Source: an uncultured Methanoregula sp. (GTDB lineage: Archaea > Halobacteriota > Methanomicrobia > Methanomicrobiales > Methanospirillaceae). Taken from it: a stretch of DNA of 64,000 bases. The notes beneath the pieces are model-generated. The model was not told where the DNA came from, made no database searches, and saw nothing but the letters and a program-made list of their open reading frames with translations. The position numbers and the translations under genes were made by a program. Of this stretch, positions 9,114 to 17,600 are shown in pieces (within the stretch, counting starts at the first letter, position 1; every line of letters starts with the position of its first letter). The stretch covers positions 744,001-808,000 of the forward strand of contig NZ_OY763919.1 in the NCBI RefSeq assembly GCF_963667735.1, read 5' to 3'.

Positions 9114-10185
9114 CGATTCCGGGATGTTGTCGCTCGATTTTCTGGCAGGTTTCACCATATTCATGGTTGCCTTCATATGGGTGGCAACCATGGTGCCCGG
9201 CCTTTTTATCGGGCTGAAATCGAACGCCATCGATTATGATGCAGTAGCCTACCGGACGGGTGTCATCCTTGCCGAAGACCCGGGAAACCCGGTCGGACCT
9301 CCCATCGACAGTACCCCGTGGGAGTTCCTCGCAGACAGCAACAAGATCGATATCAAACGGTTCGGGCTGGCCGTCTCAAAAGAGACGCCCGGGATTCTCG
9401 ATTCAGACAAAGTACACCGTTTTTTCTGTGCAACGGTCTTCTCCTACCCGGATGATTACCGGAAACGCGTGATATTCGGGGATTATCCGTACCAGTTCAA
9501 TATCACCCTTCGTTCCTTTGAGGAGAGCCATGCGCTCTCCGTGGGGATGATCCCCCCCGAGGGGTACGGGTTCATCCACAGGGCCGTGAAGATCAAGTCG
9601 CCCAGCAATGCAACGATCAACGCTGCCAGGATACAGGCTTATCATTATTATACCAGTGAGAATGCCTCGTTCCACCCGTTCTCCATCCAGATCAATAATT
9701 CCCGGCTCCTGCGGGATGAGATCCGGGACCCGAAGTACCAGATCGACTCGCAGAAAGACCGGATAACCATCAACATCACCGGCCTTGACACCCAGCCGGT
9801 CCGGGACCTGACCGTAACTCCTGCAAAGGCAAACCTGACGGGAATCCGGTTTTACAAAACCTACGCCGGGGATACGGATCTCCAGGATCTCTCGGTGAAT
9901 GACCTGGCCACGTACCTCTACGTCGACGGAGCCCCGGTAACCACCCACCCGTTTCCGGATCCCCGCCCCGAAGTCAAGGAGAACATCTCGATGATCTTCG
10001 GGCCGTCCTTCTTCCAGTCTGCCGCACCCACGGACACGATTACGATCGTGCTGAGGTTCGGCCTCGACACCCCGCAGCGGTACCTCAATTCAACGCAGAC
10101 AGGGGCTTTCGATTACGATTACAACCCGGCGAACGTCACCCAGCCGGCCCTTAAGGATGCTGTCATGGAGGTAGCGGTATGGTAA
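9106..10185 (+). CDS. Pilin-like membrane-anchored protein (359 aa)
   Basis: The N terminus carries a short polar stretch with DSGMLSLDF followed at once by a hydrophobic helix (LAGFTIFMVAFIWVATMV, about 11-30), and the remainder is a large extracellular beta-rich domain with many NxS/T sequons. This is the layout of archaeal type IV pilin-like proteins; from memory the LSLDF-hydrophobic-helix signature resembles haloarchaeal pilin-like families starting QTTLDF. The start ATG overlaps the previous stop (ATGGCTGA) and the end overlaps the next gene by 7 bases. A classical prepilin cleavage site is not obvious, so processing is uncertain. Confidence 0.65.
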   Translation: MADDSGMLSLDFLAGFTIFMVAFIWVATMVPGLFIGLKSNAIDYDAVAYRTGVILAEDPGNPVGPPIDSTPWEFLADSNKIDIKRFGLAVSKETPGILDSDKVHRFFCATVFSYPDDYRKRVIFGDYPYQFNITLRSFEESHALSVGMIPPEGYGFIHRAVKIKSPSNATINAARIQAYHYYTSENASFHPFSIQINNSRLLRDEIRDPKYQIDSQKDRITINITGLDTQPVRDLTVTPAKANLTGIRFYKTYAGDTDLQDLSVNDLATYLYVDGAPVTTHPFPDPRPEVKENISMIFGPSFFQSAAPTDTITIVLRFGLDTPQRYLNSTQTGAFDYDYNPANVTQPALKDAVMEVAVW

Positions 10186-10694
10186 CGGATTCGGGCCAGC
10201 TGTACACCATCGAGGGTGTTGCCGCAGGACTTATCATGCTCATTTCGGCCTTTATTGTCATCAACAGCACATCGATATTCACCCCCGGCGACACCCACAT
10301 CAGCGACATGCAGCTGGAAGTGCTGGGGAGCGATGCTCTTGCCATGATGGACACTGCTCCGGACAGCACCCTTGGAAAAAGCCCCCTGGAGACGATAGTC
10401 GAGACCGATGATGCCGAATCCTTCAGAACGCAGTTTGAGAGTCTCGTGAACACAAGGGCCAGTACAAAACCGGATTCCATCCACTTTCAAGCGGAAGTTA
10501 CGTATGACAACCCGGACATGCCAGGACAATACAACAGCACATCCCTGGGTAAAAACCGGATCCTGACCGGGGGAGAGCATGCGGTCCGGGTCTCCCGGTG
10601 GGTGATCGTGGAGAAACAATTCCCCGACTGCCATTCAGCGGATTGCAAAGGTAAACACGCAGCGCTCGTTGAGGTGTACTTATGGCGGGACTGA
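10179..10694 (+). CDS. Pilin-like membrane-anchored protein (171 aa)
   Basis: The protein begins with a short polar segment, DSGQLYTIEG, then a hydrophobic helix (VAAGLIMLISAFIVINST, about 14-31) and a soluble domain. The motif YTIEG followed by a hydrophobic helix closely recalls haloarchaeal proteins starting AYTLEG that occur beside pilin-like genes (recalled, not checked). Overlaps of 7 and 13 bases with its neighbours show it is co-translated in the same operon. Function unknown; a minor pilin or a subunit of a surface filament is the best guess. Confidence 0.62.
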   Translation: MVTDSGQLYTIEGVAAGLIMLISAFIVINSTSIFTPGDTHISDMQLEVLGSDALAMMDTAPDSTLGKSPLETIVETDDAESFRTQFESLVNTRASTKPDSIHFQAEVTYDNPDMPGQYNSTSLGKNRILTGGEHAVRVSRWVIVEKQFPDCHSADCKGKHAALVEVYLWRD

Positions 10695-11053
10695 ATGACG
10701 ATGCCCAGTGGATCGTCCTGATGGGGTTTATCGTGAGCTTCAGCCTTTTCTTCCTTGCCATCGTTGTCAACCAGTCGGTCGTGGTCGGACAGACCACTGC
10801 AGAAGCGGTCTCGGAGTTCCCGAAATACGATGTCCGGGGCGTCCGGGACGTCATCATCCAGTCCGAATCCTTACGTGACGACGCCCCGTTCTCCAACAGG
10901 ACCCGGGTCCAGAGAGAGATCCGGAATCTCTCGCGGATCCGGCAGAATGCTATCGTGGACTTTGAGAAAATCCAGGACGGGGGAAGCTCCTATTCCATTA
11001 TCCATTACAACAACGGGGTGATTGCGTACAATGAGACGTGGAAGTTGTCCTGA
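10682..11053 (+). CDS. Small single-pass membrane protein of pilin-like operon (123 aa)
   Basis: An N-terminal membrane segment (WIVLMGFIVSFSLFFLAIVVNQ, about 10-31) is followed by a roughly 90-residue extracellular domain rich in Arg and Gln. I do not recognise the family. The start overlaps the end of the preceding gene by 13 bases. Its size and layout match the neighbouring pilin-like proteins, and it is probably part of the same structure (inference from context). Confidence 0.6.
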   Translation: MAGLNDDAQWIVLMGFIVSFSLFFLAIVVNQSVVVGQTTAEAVSEFPKYDVRGVRDVIIQSESLRDDAPFSNRTRVQREIRNLSRIRQNAIVDFEKIQDGGSSYSIIHYNNGVIAYNETWKLS

Positions 11054-11075
11054 GTGCGACTGCGGGGTTACGAAC

Positions 11076-11486
11076 ATGATAGAGTACATCATCATCTCCG
11101 GCATCCTCATGTGCCTGTTTGTCGTCATGCTTCTCCTCGTCAATGCAAATTTCATGGAAGGCCCGGCGAACACGATCGCCTACTCGGCATTCACCGATAT
11201 CGGAAACGGCGTCTCCACCCGGATCGTCGATACCTATGCCCTGGCACCCGGCATCGGGAACATCACCTCGCATTTCGATATCCCGGATGAAGTTGCAGGA
11301 CAGGATTATTCTGTTGAGATTGGCAATACTGCCACAGAGGACCCGACAGCCCAGACCGTGACGGTGAAGAGGGGATCCATAAGCTCAAGCACGAGTATTG
11401 CAGGCATTGGATCTTCCCTGCTGGCTGCCGGGAATACCACTGGTGCAGGGATGAACAGGATCAGCTATGATTCGGAGGGATACTAA
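11076..11486 (+). CDS. Small pilin-like membrane protein (136 aa)
   Basis: The protein begins MIEYIIISGILMCLFVVMLLLVN, a hydrophobic N-terminal helix with an early acidic residue, followed by a short extracellular Thr/Ser-rich domain. The ATG at 11076 is chosen over an in-frame ATG at 11022 because the longer version would overlap the previous gene and place a Cys-rich, charged leader before the helix. It ends one base before the next ATG. Function is inferred only from the operon. Confidence 0.58.
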   Translation: MIEYIIISGILMCLFVVMLLLVNANFMEGPANTIAYSAFTDIGNGVSTRIVDTYALAPGIGNITSHFDIPDEVAGQDYSVEIGNTATEDPTAQTVTVKRGSISSSTSIAGIGSSLLAAGNTTGAGMNRISYDSEGY

Positions 11487-11487
11487 C

Positions 11488-12303
11488 ATGGCAGGGTCAT
11501 CTGATGACCGGCTGGGATCGGCAGGTGTGTCGGAATCGATCGGTTTTATTCTCATCTTCATGATTGTCACGGTAGGTATCGGGCTCGTGACCCTGTACGG
11601 GTACCCGCTGCTCCTTGCGCAGCAGGTAAGTACCGATGAGAAGATCATGGAAAAGAACATGATCGTGCTCCAGAACGATCTCAAGGGAATCACGTATAAG
11701 ACCGTCCCGTACAAGGAAACATCCCTCAAGATCGGGGGCGGGTTGCTGACCGTGTACAATTCGAGTTCCACGCCCGCAAGCTCCACCATCCGGATCTATG
11801 ATTCCTCCCATGACTATGTCAGCTCGTTCCAGTCCGGCGACCTGCGGTACAGCTCCGAGAGCAGCTCAACCGACATCTCGCTCCAGAACGGTGCGGTCGT
11901 GATACGCTCCCACACCCTTCCGGGATCGGCCATGCTCGCCGAACCGCGCTGGTTCTACGATGGCCAGACAAATACGATGGTGATCAGTCTCATCTCCATC
12001 AACAGCACATCGATGCTGTCGAAAGACGGTATCGGCACCGTGCAGATGGCACTGGGAGAGACCGGCTACCAGTATACGGACGGCATCGCAACGGACCTGT
12101 ACCTGGATTACACTCCCGATACAACTCCGGTGGTGGCGCAGGACTACCGGACTGCCTGGGACAACTATTTCGTCAATACCCTGAAGATGGAGCGGACGAG
12201 CGCACCCGATGCACCCACCGTAACCTACCGGCTCCCGACAACGACCAGTTCCCCGGCCCGGTTAGTGGTCAAGACCTACGATGTTCTGATCAAATCGCTC
12301 TGA
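11488..12303 (+). CDS. Pilin-like protein with GVSESIGF N-terminal signature
   Basis: The ~271-residue product starts with a polar leader and then GVSESIGFILIFMIVTVGIG, which matches the archaeal pilin-like pattern of a short polar leader, a Ser-Glu pair and a continuous hydrophobic helix (haloarchaeal relatives read GVSETLGF, from memory). The rest is a beta-rich extracellular domain. The ATG at 11488 follows the previous stop directly; an upstream in-frame ATG at 11467 would overlap the preceding gene. It is the last gene of the operon, which contains no assembly ATPase or TadC-like platform protein, so assembly would depend on genes elsewhere. Confidence 0.65.
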   Translation: MAGSSDDRLGSAGVSESIGFILIFMIVTVGIGLVTLYGYPLLLAQQVSTDEKIMEKNMIVLQNDLKGITYKTVPYKETSLKIGGGLLTVYNSSSTPASSTIRIYDSSHDYVSSFQSGDLRYSSESSSTDISLQNGAVVIRSHTLPGSAMLAEPRWFYDGQTNTMVISLISINSTSMLSKDGIGTVQMALGETGYQYTDGIATDLYLDYTPDTTPVVAQDYRTAWDNYFVNTLKMERTSAPDAPTVTYRLPTTTSSPARLVVKTYDVLIKSL

Positions 12304-12316
12304 AGCCTGGGGTTGC

Positions 12317-12330
12317 ATTTTAATTTTAAA
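12317..12330 (+). terminator. T-rich end of pilin-like operon
   Basis: A T-rich tract (ATTTTAATTTTAAA) lies 14 bases after the last pilin-like stop, between two convergent genes. It is a plausible archaeal intrinsic terminator. Confidence 0.35.
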
Positions 12331-12343
12331 GAAAAAAGAAAAA

Positions 12344-12652
12344 TCAGAGGTAGTTGTTGCGCCGGAGCCATTCAACCTGCGGCCCGGTATACCGGTAAAT
12401 GATATCGCACTTCTCATCCTGGAAATTCCAGGGGATGACGATGAGGATATCCCCTTCGCGGATCCAGACTTTCTTCTTGATCTTGCCCTTTATCCGTCCC
12501 ATCCTCGTCACGCCATCGAAACAGCGGACCCGGATATGATTGGCGCCCATCATCAGTTCGGCAAAACCGAACATCTCGCGGTTGCGCTTCTGGGGCAGCT
12601 TGACCCGGATTACCTCGTCTCCCGGGGGAGCTCCCGGTTTCTTATCTGTCAG
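12344..12652 (-). CDS. eif1A: Translation initiation factor aIF-1A, apparent CUG start
   Basis: aIF-1A binds the A site of the small ribosomal subunit and helps select the start codon. The OB-fold core is clear: IRVRCFDGVTRMGRIKGKIKKKVWIREGD with the C-terminal YTGPQVEWLRRNNYL. The only in-frame ATG (12574) would cut off the conserved DEVIRVKLPQKRNRE segment, which is encoded just upstream. No ATG, GTG or TTG occurs in frame between 12575 and the stop at 12701-12703. A CTG at 12650-12652 lies 4 bases after a strong AGGAGAGGT ribosome site and a TATA box lies at about 12705-12717, giving a 102-residue protein, the normal family length. I therefore place the start at the CTG. Confidence 0.85.
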   Translation of the reverse strand: MTDKKPGAPPGDEVIRVKLPQKRNREMFGFAELMMGANHIRVRCFDGVTRMGRIKGKIKKKVWIREGDILIVIPWNFQDEKCDIIYRYTGPQVEWLRRNNYL

Positions 12653-12656
12653 TCCA

Positions 12657-12665
12657 ACCTCTCCT
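12657..12665 (-). promoter_or_regulatory. Ribosome binding site deciding the aIF-1A start
   Basis: On the - strand this reads AGGAGAGGT, ending 4 bases before the CTG at 12652. There is no comparable site before the internal ATG at 12574. Together with the TATA-like AATATATTTTATC at about 12705-12717 it supports initiation at CUG. Confidence 0.55.
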
Positions 12666-12795
12666 GATACGCCGAATTGGTACGTGCTTAATTGTTGGTG
12701 TCAGATAAAATATATTTATTCCCTGAAACGAGCGAAACGGAGGCCTGCATGCCACCAGAAGGGGAAACGCGGGGAGTCGCCGGTCACAAACGAGA

Positions 12796-13437
12796 TCAGG
12801 GCATGCCGCCCTGGCCCCAGTACAGGGACAGAAATACGAGCATGCCGATGCCGATACAGAAGATCATGACTCCCGAGAACTGGTTGATCCGTTTCAGGCT
12901 CTTCTGACTCAGCCGGGACCGGAACGATCCGATAGTCCCGCAGAGGAGGATCCACCAGAGAGTCGAACCGCAGAAGACGCCGGCAACGAATTCCGCTGCA
13001 AGGATATACGAAGCCCCCTGGAATACCACCCCGAATGCGGGCAGGATTGCAAGAAAGAAGATGATGGTTAGGGGATTGGCAATGCCGATCGCAACCGTTG
13101 TGAGGTAGTCCTTGAGAACGGTTTCCTGCCCGGGTTTTGCCGTTGCCTCCGGGGGCAGCGAGAGAAAAACCTTTGCTCCGACGAGGAGAAGAACGACCCC
13201 GGCGATAAGCCGGAACAGCGACTGGTGGGCCGTGATCATGCCCGATATGAGGGTGAGGCCGAGGAAGACCACCGCGGCATACAGGGAATCGGCAGTGGCA
13301 ACGCCGAGGCCCGATGCGATCCCGTGAAGCCGGCCTCCGGCAACAGCCCGCTGGATGCACAAGAGCGAGATCGGACCTACCGGTACGGCGAGCGTAAGGC
13401 CGATGATGATTCCCTGGGTAAACAGGCCTGCATCCAT
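12796..13437 (-). CDS. LysE/RhtB family amino-acid exporter
   Basis: A 213-residue membrane protein with about six hydrophobic segments. The N terminus, GLTLAVPVGPISLLCIQRAVAGG, holds the LysE-family signature VPVGPI, and ANPLTIIFFLAI is the conserved second-half motif. Members export lysine, threonine, homoserine or related metabolites. The substrate here is not predictable. It stands alone, with 270 bases of non-coding sequence upstream in which I see no gene. Confidence 0.88.
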   Translation of the reverse strand: MDAGLFTQGIIIGLTLAVPVGPISLLCIQRAVAGGRLHGIASGLGVATADSLYAAVVFLGLTLISGMITAHQSLFRLIAGVVLLLVGAKVFLSLPPEATAKPGQETVLKDYLTTVAIGIANPLTIIFFLAILPAFGVVFQGASYILAAEFVAGVFCGSTLWWILLCGTIGSFRSRLSQKSLKRINQFSGVMIFCIGIGMLVFLSLYWGQGGMP

Positions 13438-13707
13438 TGAACGTGCCCGGGAGATACTGCCCTTTCAGGATCCAGGAACCCGCGAACTCCTCATTTTGAG
13501 TGGTCTGACGGGAACCGACCCCGCGGGTATCCTGACCGGATTCCTATCCATACATTCCCTTTTGCCGATGTTGAGGGTTTCGGTACAAGAATGAATGCCA
13601 GAGTATGCTCTCCCCGGGATGATGAATCCGGATGGACAGCGGATATGGGGGATTCGCGGATCCGCGACCGGGAATCAGGCAACGGACAGGACCGGGGAGA
13701 AAAAAGA

Positions 13708-14247
13708 TCAGGGGAAGAAGACCGGTTCCAGGGTCCAGGTCGAGTTGAGGCCGCTGATCGGCTCCAGGGGGTTTTTCTGGTCCGCGTAGACGATATCGAG
13801 GGTCGCCCCCCCGGTCTTCAACGCTGCATAATCCTTGGAGTCGATAGTTACGTAATCCCGCATGGTGCCGGTGGAGTCCGGGTCGAATATGAAGGTCGCT
13901 GCCCCGGATCCGCCATGGGAGACGCCGACGCCACCGTAAGAGAGCCCGTTCTTATCGGTGAGCTTGCTGTACCAGACCAGGCGGATGGACTCGTTGCCGG
14001 TATTTTTTAAGCGGAGATAGATGTTGACCTGTTTTCCGGACTCTTTTGAATCGACCTCGATATGATCGATTGCAGCGGTCAGGGAATAATTCCCGCTTTT
14101 GATGATCGAGGGATCCTTGACGGGTACCGGTACCTTCTGCATGGTGGGGGTTGGTGTTGGGGTTGCTGCCGGTGCAGACGAGGTGCCTGTGCAGCCTGCA
14201 GCCAGGACCAGACAGACAAAAATGACAAGCACTGCGATCTTTTTCAT
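13708..14247 (-). CDS. Lipoprotein with DUF4352-like domain
   Basis: The N terminus is a bacterial-type lipoprotein signal (MKKIAVLVIFVCLVLAAGC) with a lipobox Cys at about 19, followed by a Thr/Pro/Ala-rich linker (APAATPTPTPTMQ) and a ~130-residue beta domain. The order NYSLTAAIDHIEVD...VNIYLRLKNTGNESIRL resembles the immunoprotein-like DUF4352 fold found in methanogen lipoproteins. It probably sits on the outer face of the membrane. Role unknown. It is monocistronic. Confidence 0.72.
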   Translation of the reverse strand: MKKIAVLVIFVCLVLAAGCTGTSSAPAATPTPTPTMQKVPVPVKDPSIIKSGNYSLTAAIDHIEVDSKESGKQVNIYLRLKNTGNESIRLVWYSKLTDKNGLSYGGVGVSHGGSGAATFIFDPDSTGTMRDYVTIDSKDYAALKTGGATLDIVYADQKNPLEPISGLNSTWTLEPVFFP

Positions 14248-14367
14248 GGTTCTGCCTCACAAAATCATTTGATGCTGTAGCAGGTAAATTCTGTATTCCG
14301 GGGTGAAAAATTTTCCGGATGCAGGGCATCTTTTCGGGGAGAGATCACCAAAAATTAAGCGTCGGTA

Positions 14368-14450
14368 TGCGAGAAGCAGGAGTTGAACCTGCGAACCCCT
14401 TCGGGAACGGATCTTGAGTCCGCCTCTGTTGGCCACTTAGATATTCTCGC
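14368..14450 (-). tRNA. tRNA-Leu (CAA anticodon)
   Basis: On the - strand the sequence folds as a class II tRNA. The acceptor stem is GCGAGAA/TTCTCGC with discriminator A and no encoded CCA. It has a 3-base D stem (TCT/AGA) with the AAGTGGCC loop, and the anticodon stem GCGGA/TCCGT encloses CTCAAGA with anticodon CAA. The variable arm CCCGAAGGGG is long and the T arm is GCAGG-TTCAACT-CCTGC. The long variable arm and discriminator A fit leucine; it reads UUG codons. No intron is present. A TTTTACTA element on this strand about 25-30 bases upstream may be its TATA box. Confidence 0.9.
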
Positions 14451-14655
14451 TTGGCAATAGTATTGGACAACAGGATAGTAAAAGGCTTTGACTCGTGAAA
14501 GAATCCGGCCCCGGGTACAGATTGCATGAGATTCTTTATGCTGCATTTCCCGTCAGGAAAGGATGTTCGATCAGCTCCGGATAGCCGACACCGTAATATA
14601 TGATCTGATCCTCTTCGCCCTCATCATGGCAGGGATAACAACCCTTTAAAAAAAG

Positions 14656-17600
14656 TTACATGAAATCCGCAAGGCCCAGCTGCTCCTGCTTCTCTTCCCC
14701 GAACGTCGAGGTGATGGCAAGATCGATCACCTCGACCCGCTGCTTGGTGTACTCGGAGACCTTGTACTTCCGGCAGATCTCCCGGGACATCTCGAGGTAC
14801 TTCTTCACCGAGCCTTCGTGCACGGTAGGGATGAGGGGGCCGTTGCAGGGCCCCCGGCCCTTGAACTTGGTGCACTTGCCCGAGAGAGGCATCCGGCGGT
14901 AACTGGTGTTGCACTTCGTGCACCGGAACTTCTGCTTGGAGAATGCCGAGAGATTTCCCATGAGATCCCGGATGAAGTGGGTGTTGAGCACCCGTTCTGC
15001 AACATCGTCGGCATCGACTGCCCGGATCTTCTCGGCAAGATCGAGCTCGGCTCCGAGCTTGTCGGTCATCGTCTTCATCTGAGTGTACATCGACTCGATC
15101 GGGCCCGAGGAGATGTCCGATGTGTCGTGGGTGAACTGGAAACCCTCCACCTGCTCAGGCTTCCCGATCCTTTTCTCCACCCGGTCGATGAGATCGGCGA
15201 TCTTCTTGGGCTCAACGTACGCAAGGGCGCCGGTATAGACCTCGATCGGGTAATGATCGCAGACATCCACGTTTAAGGCTTCCTTGTCGATCTCGGCCGG
15301 GTCGATCCGGCTCGTCATGACAAGCGGGGCATCCATCGAACCGCCCCGGTTCTGCGGTAAAAACGAGCGCGAGAAGTTGATGAGGCCGTCGAGGAGGAGC
15401 ATGATGCAGTCCTCGTCGCCGTCGCACTGACCGGTGAAGATATCGTTTGCCGTCATCGTGTGATCATTGTCAACCGTCAGGCAGTAGACCCGCTCCTCGG
15501 GGGCCGGTACAGGTTCGGCAGCGGTTATCCGGTCCGAGATGACGCACGAGCCTTCGAAGACGGGGACTGCATCGCCGGGTTTGAGTTCCACGGCCCGGAT
15601 CTTCCGGAGGTAACTGGTGTCCCAGACCAGCATGGCATGGTCGGGCGTGACCGCAAGAGTCCGGCCTCTCGCAGTCTCGAAACGGATGAGGGCAGCGGGG
15701 GATCTGTGGATCGAGACCGAGGTGATCTTACGGATGTGGATGCCCCCTGCCGTGTCGACAGCCCGGGTATAAAACGGGCGGGCCGGGTCCGAGTAGTACG
15801 TCCCGAGCCGGTCGATACCCGGCCGGCTGATGTCAAAATTTTCGAGAACGAATTTCCGGATTGGGGTTTTCACCCAATGCCGGCCATCGTAGACATCGAT
15901 TTCGGTATCGCCAAAGAAGCAGTTCCGGCGCTTGGCTGCGTGGAAGAACGGGTGGGCATAGCCGACATTTGCCCGGGTGAACCCGACGATCCGGGCGAGC
16001 ACACCGGCGCTCGTGTGCGGGGCAAGGCCGATGACGAGATGGCCTACCAGCTCCTCGGGTTTGCTGATGTTGTAGAATGGGGGAAGGCCATAGCACTTCA
16101 CGAGCAGGTCGTCCATGAACTGCGCCACGCTGACCATGTACTCGGCACAGGAGTCCGAGACCAGGATATCCTGCGGGTGGAGCTCGACGACCTGCGCCGG
16201 GTTCTGGAGATCGTACCCGTGGGTATCCTTCGTGTACCCGAGCGAGCGGAGTTTCTCGACAGAGACCCGGACCTCGTCGGGGCGGATGTGCGTGATCGGC
16301 AGGTCGATCATGTCAAAGCGGGTGGTCCCGTCCTTGAAGACAAAGATGTTCCGGATAGCCCGGAGGATCCCCTTGTCCATAGCCTCGACGGTCTTCTCCT
16401 TGGAGATGACCCCCTTGACCCCCTTGACCAGTGCCACGGAATCGGTCTTCAGGCCGAGGCGTTCCATGGCCTTTGCGTACTCCCCTTTCACATTCAGGGT
16501 TATCCGCTGGCTGCAGACAACCTGGCCATCGCAGCCGGGACAGCGGGGGAGCGTGGTCTCCCTCCCGCACCGGGTGCAGACGGAGAAGGCAACGGTGTGC
16601 CCCCCGCATTTTTCGCACCGGTTCAGGTAGTTGATCTCCCCGCACTGCGAGCAGCGCCGCCTGCCCACCTCGATCTCGATCATGCCTCCCTCTTTCTGGA
16701 AATCGAGATCGGTATCGTTCCGGTCAACGTCTTCGGTATGGCTGGAGGCCGACTGGAAGGATCGCCGGGCCCCCCCGGAGTCCCCTAAGGGGAAGAGGGC
16801 GTGCGGGGGCGGGTTCATCTTCCGGGGCTTGGATTTCCCCGGCCTGCCCATGCGTCCCCCGATCCTCGTGCCGGACCGGGACCGCATCTTCAGGCCGGAG
16901 AGGTGCGCCACGAGATCGAGCGGGGGTTTGTCCCCGGCTGTCTCCCAGACATCGCGTTTTTTCAGGTTCTCATCAAGGCCGAGGCAGGCTGCAAACGCCT
17001 TCCAGGATGCGATCTCCACCTGCTCCCCGTTCACTTTGTGGGAGAGGAGGAGGAGTTCAAGGGGGGTCTTGGTTGCCGGGTCCAGGGGCAGCCTGAGTAT
17101 TCCGTCAGCAACCGATCCTTTCGCCGAGACCGCATCGGCCAGTTCCCGGATCTGGTCTGAAGTGATATCGTCCCAGAACCAGGTCCAGGCCGGGTGGAGA
17201 TACCCCCCTGCCCGGGCAAAGGCCAGGGCTTCTTCCTCGGTTGCGGGTGGTTTTACTTCGGGGCCGACATCGAGCTGCCACCATTCGGCGCAGTAACCCG
17301 CAGGGATGAGCGGGTGGTTGTTCTCCAGGAACTCCCCGAACGAGATGAGGATCTCCCCGACATCCAGGATCTTCTCAACGCCGGCATTCAGCCGCTTTGC
17401 GGTGGCCTCGTCATCGATCCGGAGCACGTCGCCGTTCCGGAGGCGTACCGTAGGGCCTTCGATGGAATCGACCGGAACAACCCCGCAGGCCTTCCCGGGC
17501 CGCTCGGTCTTCATCTGGGTGCCGGTGGCGAGGAACTCGCCCAGGATGTACAGGGTTGCGGGGTGCATCCCCGCAGCGGCAAAACCCGTGTTCCGGGATC

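Noticed and set aside
15460..16788. Long open frames antisense to polC (also 17194-18528)
   Set aside because: Same shadow effect; the sense strand encodes an unmistakable DP2 with intein, and the antisense products lack ribosome sites and recognisable domains.
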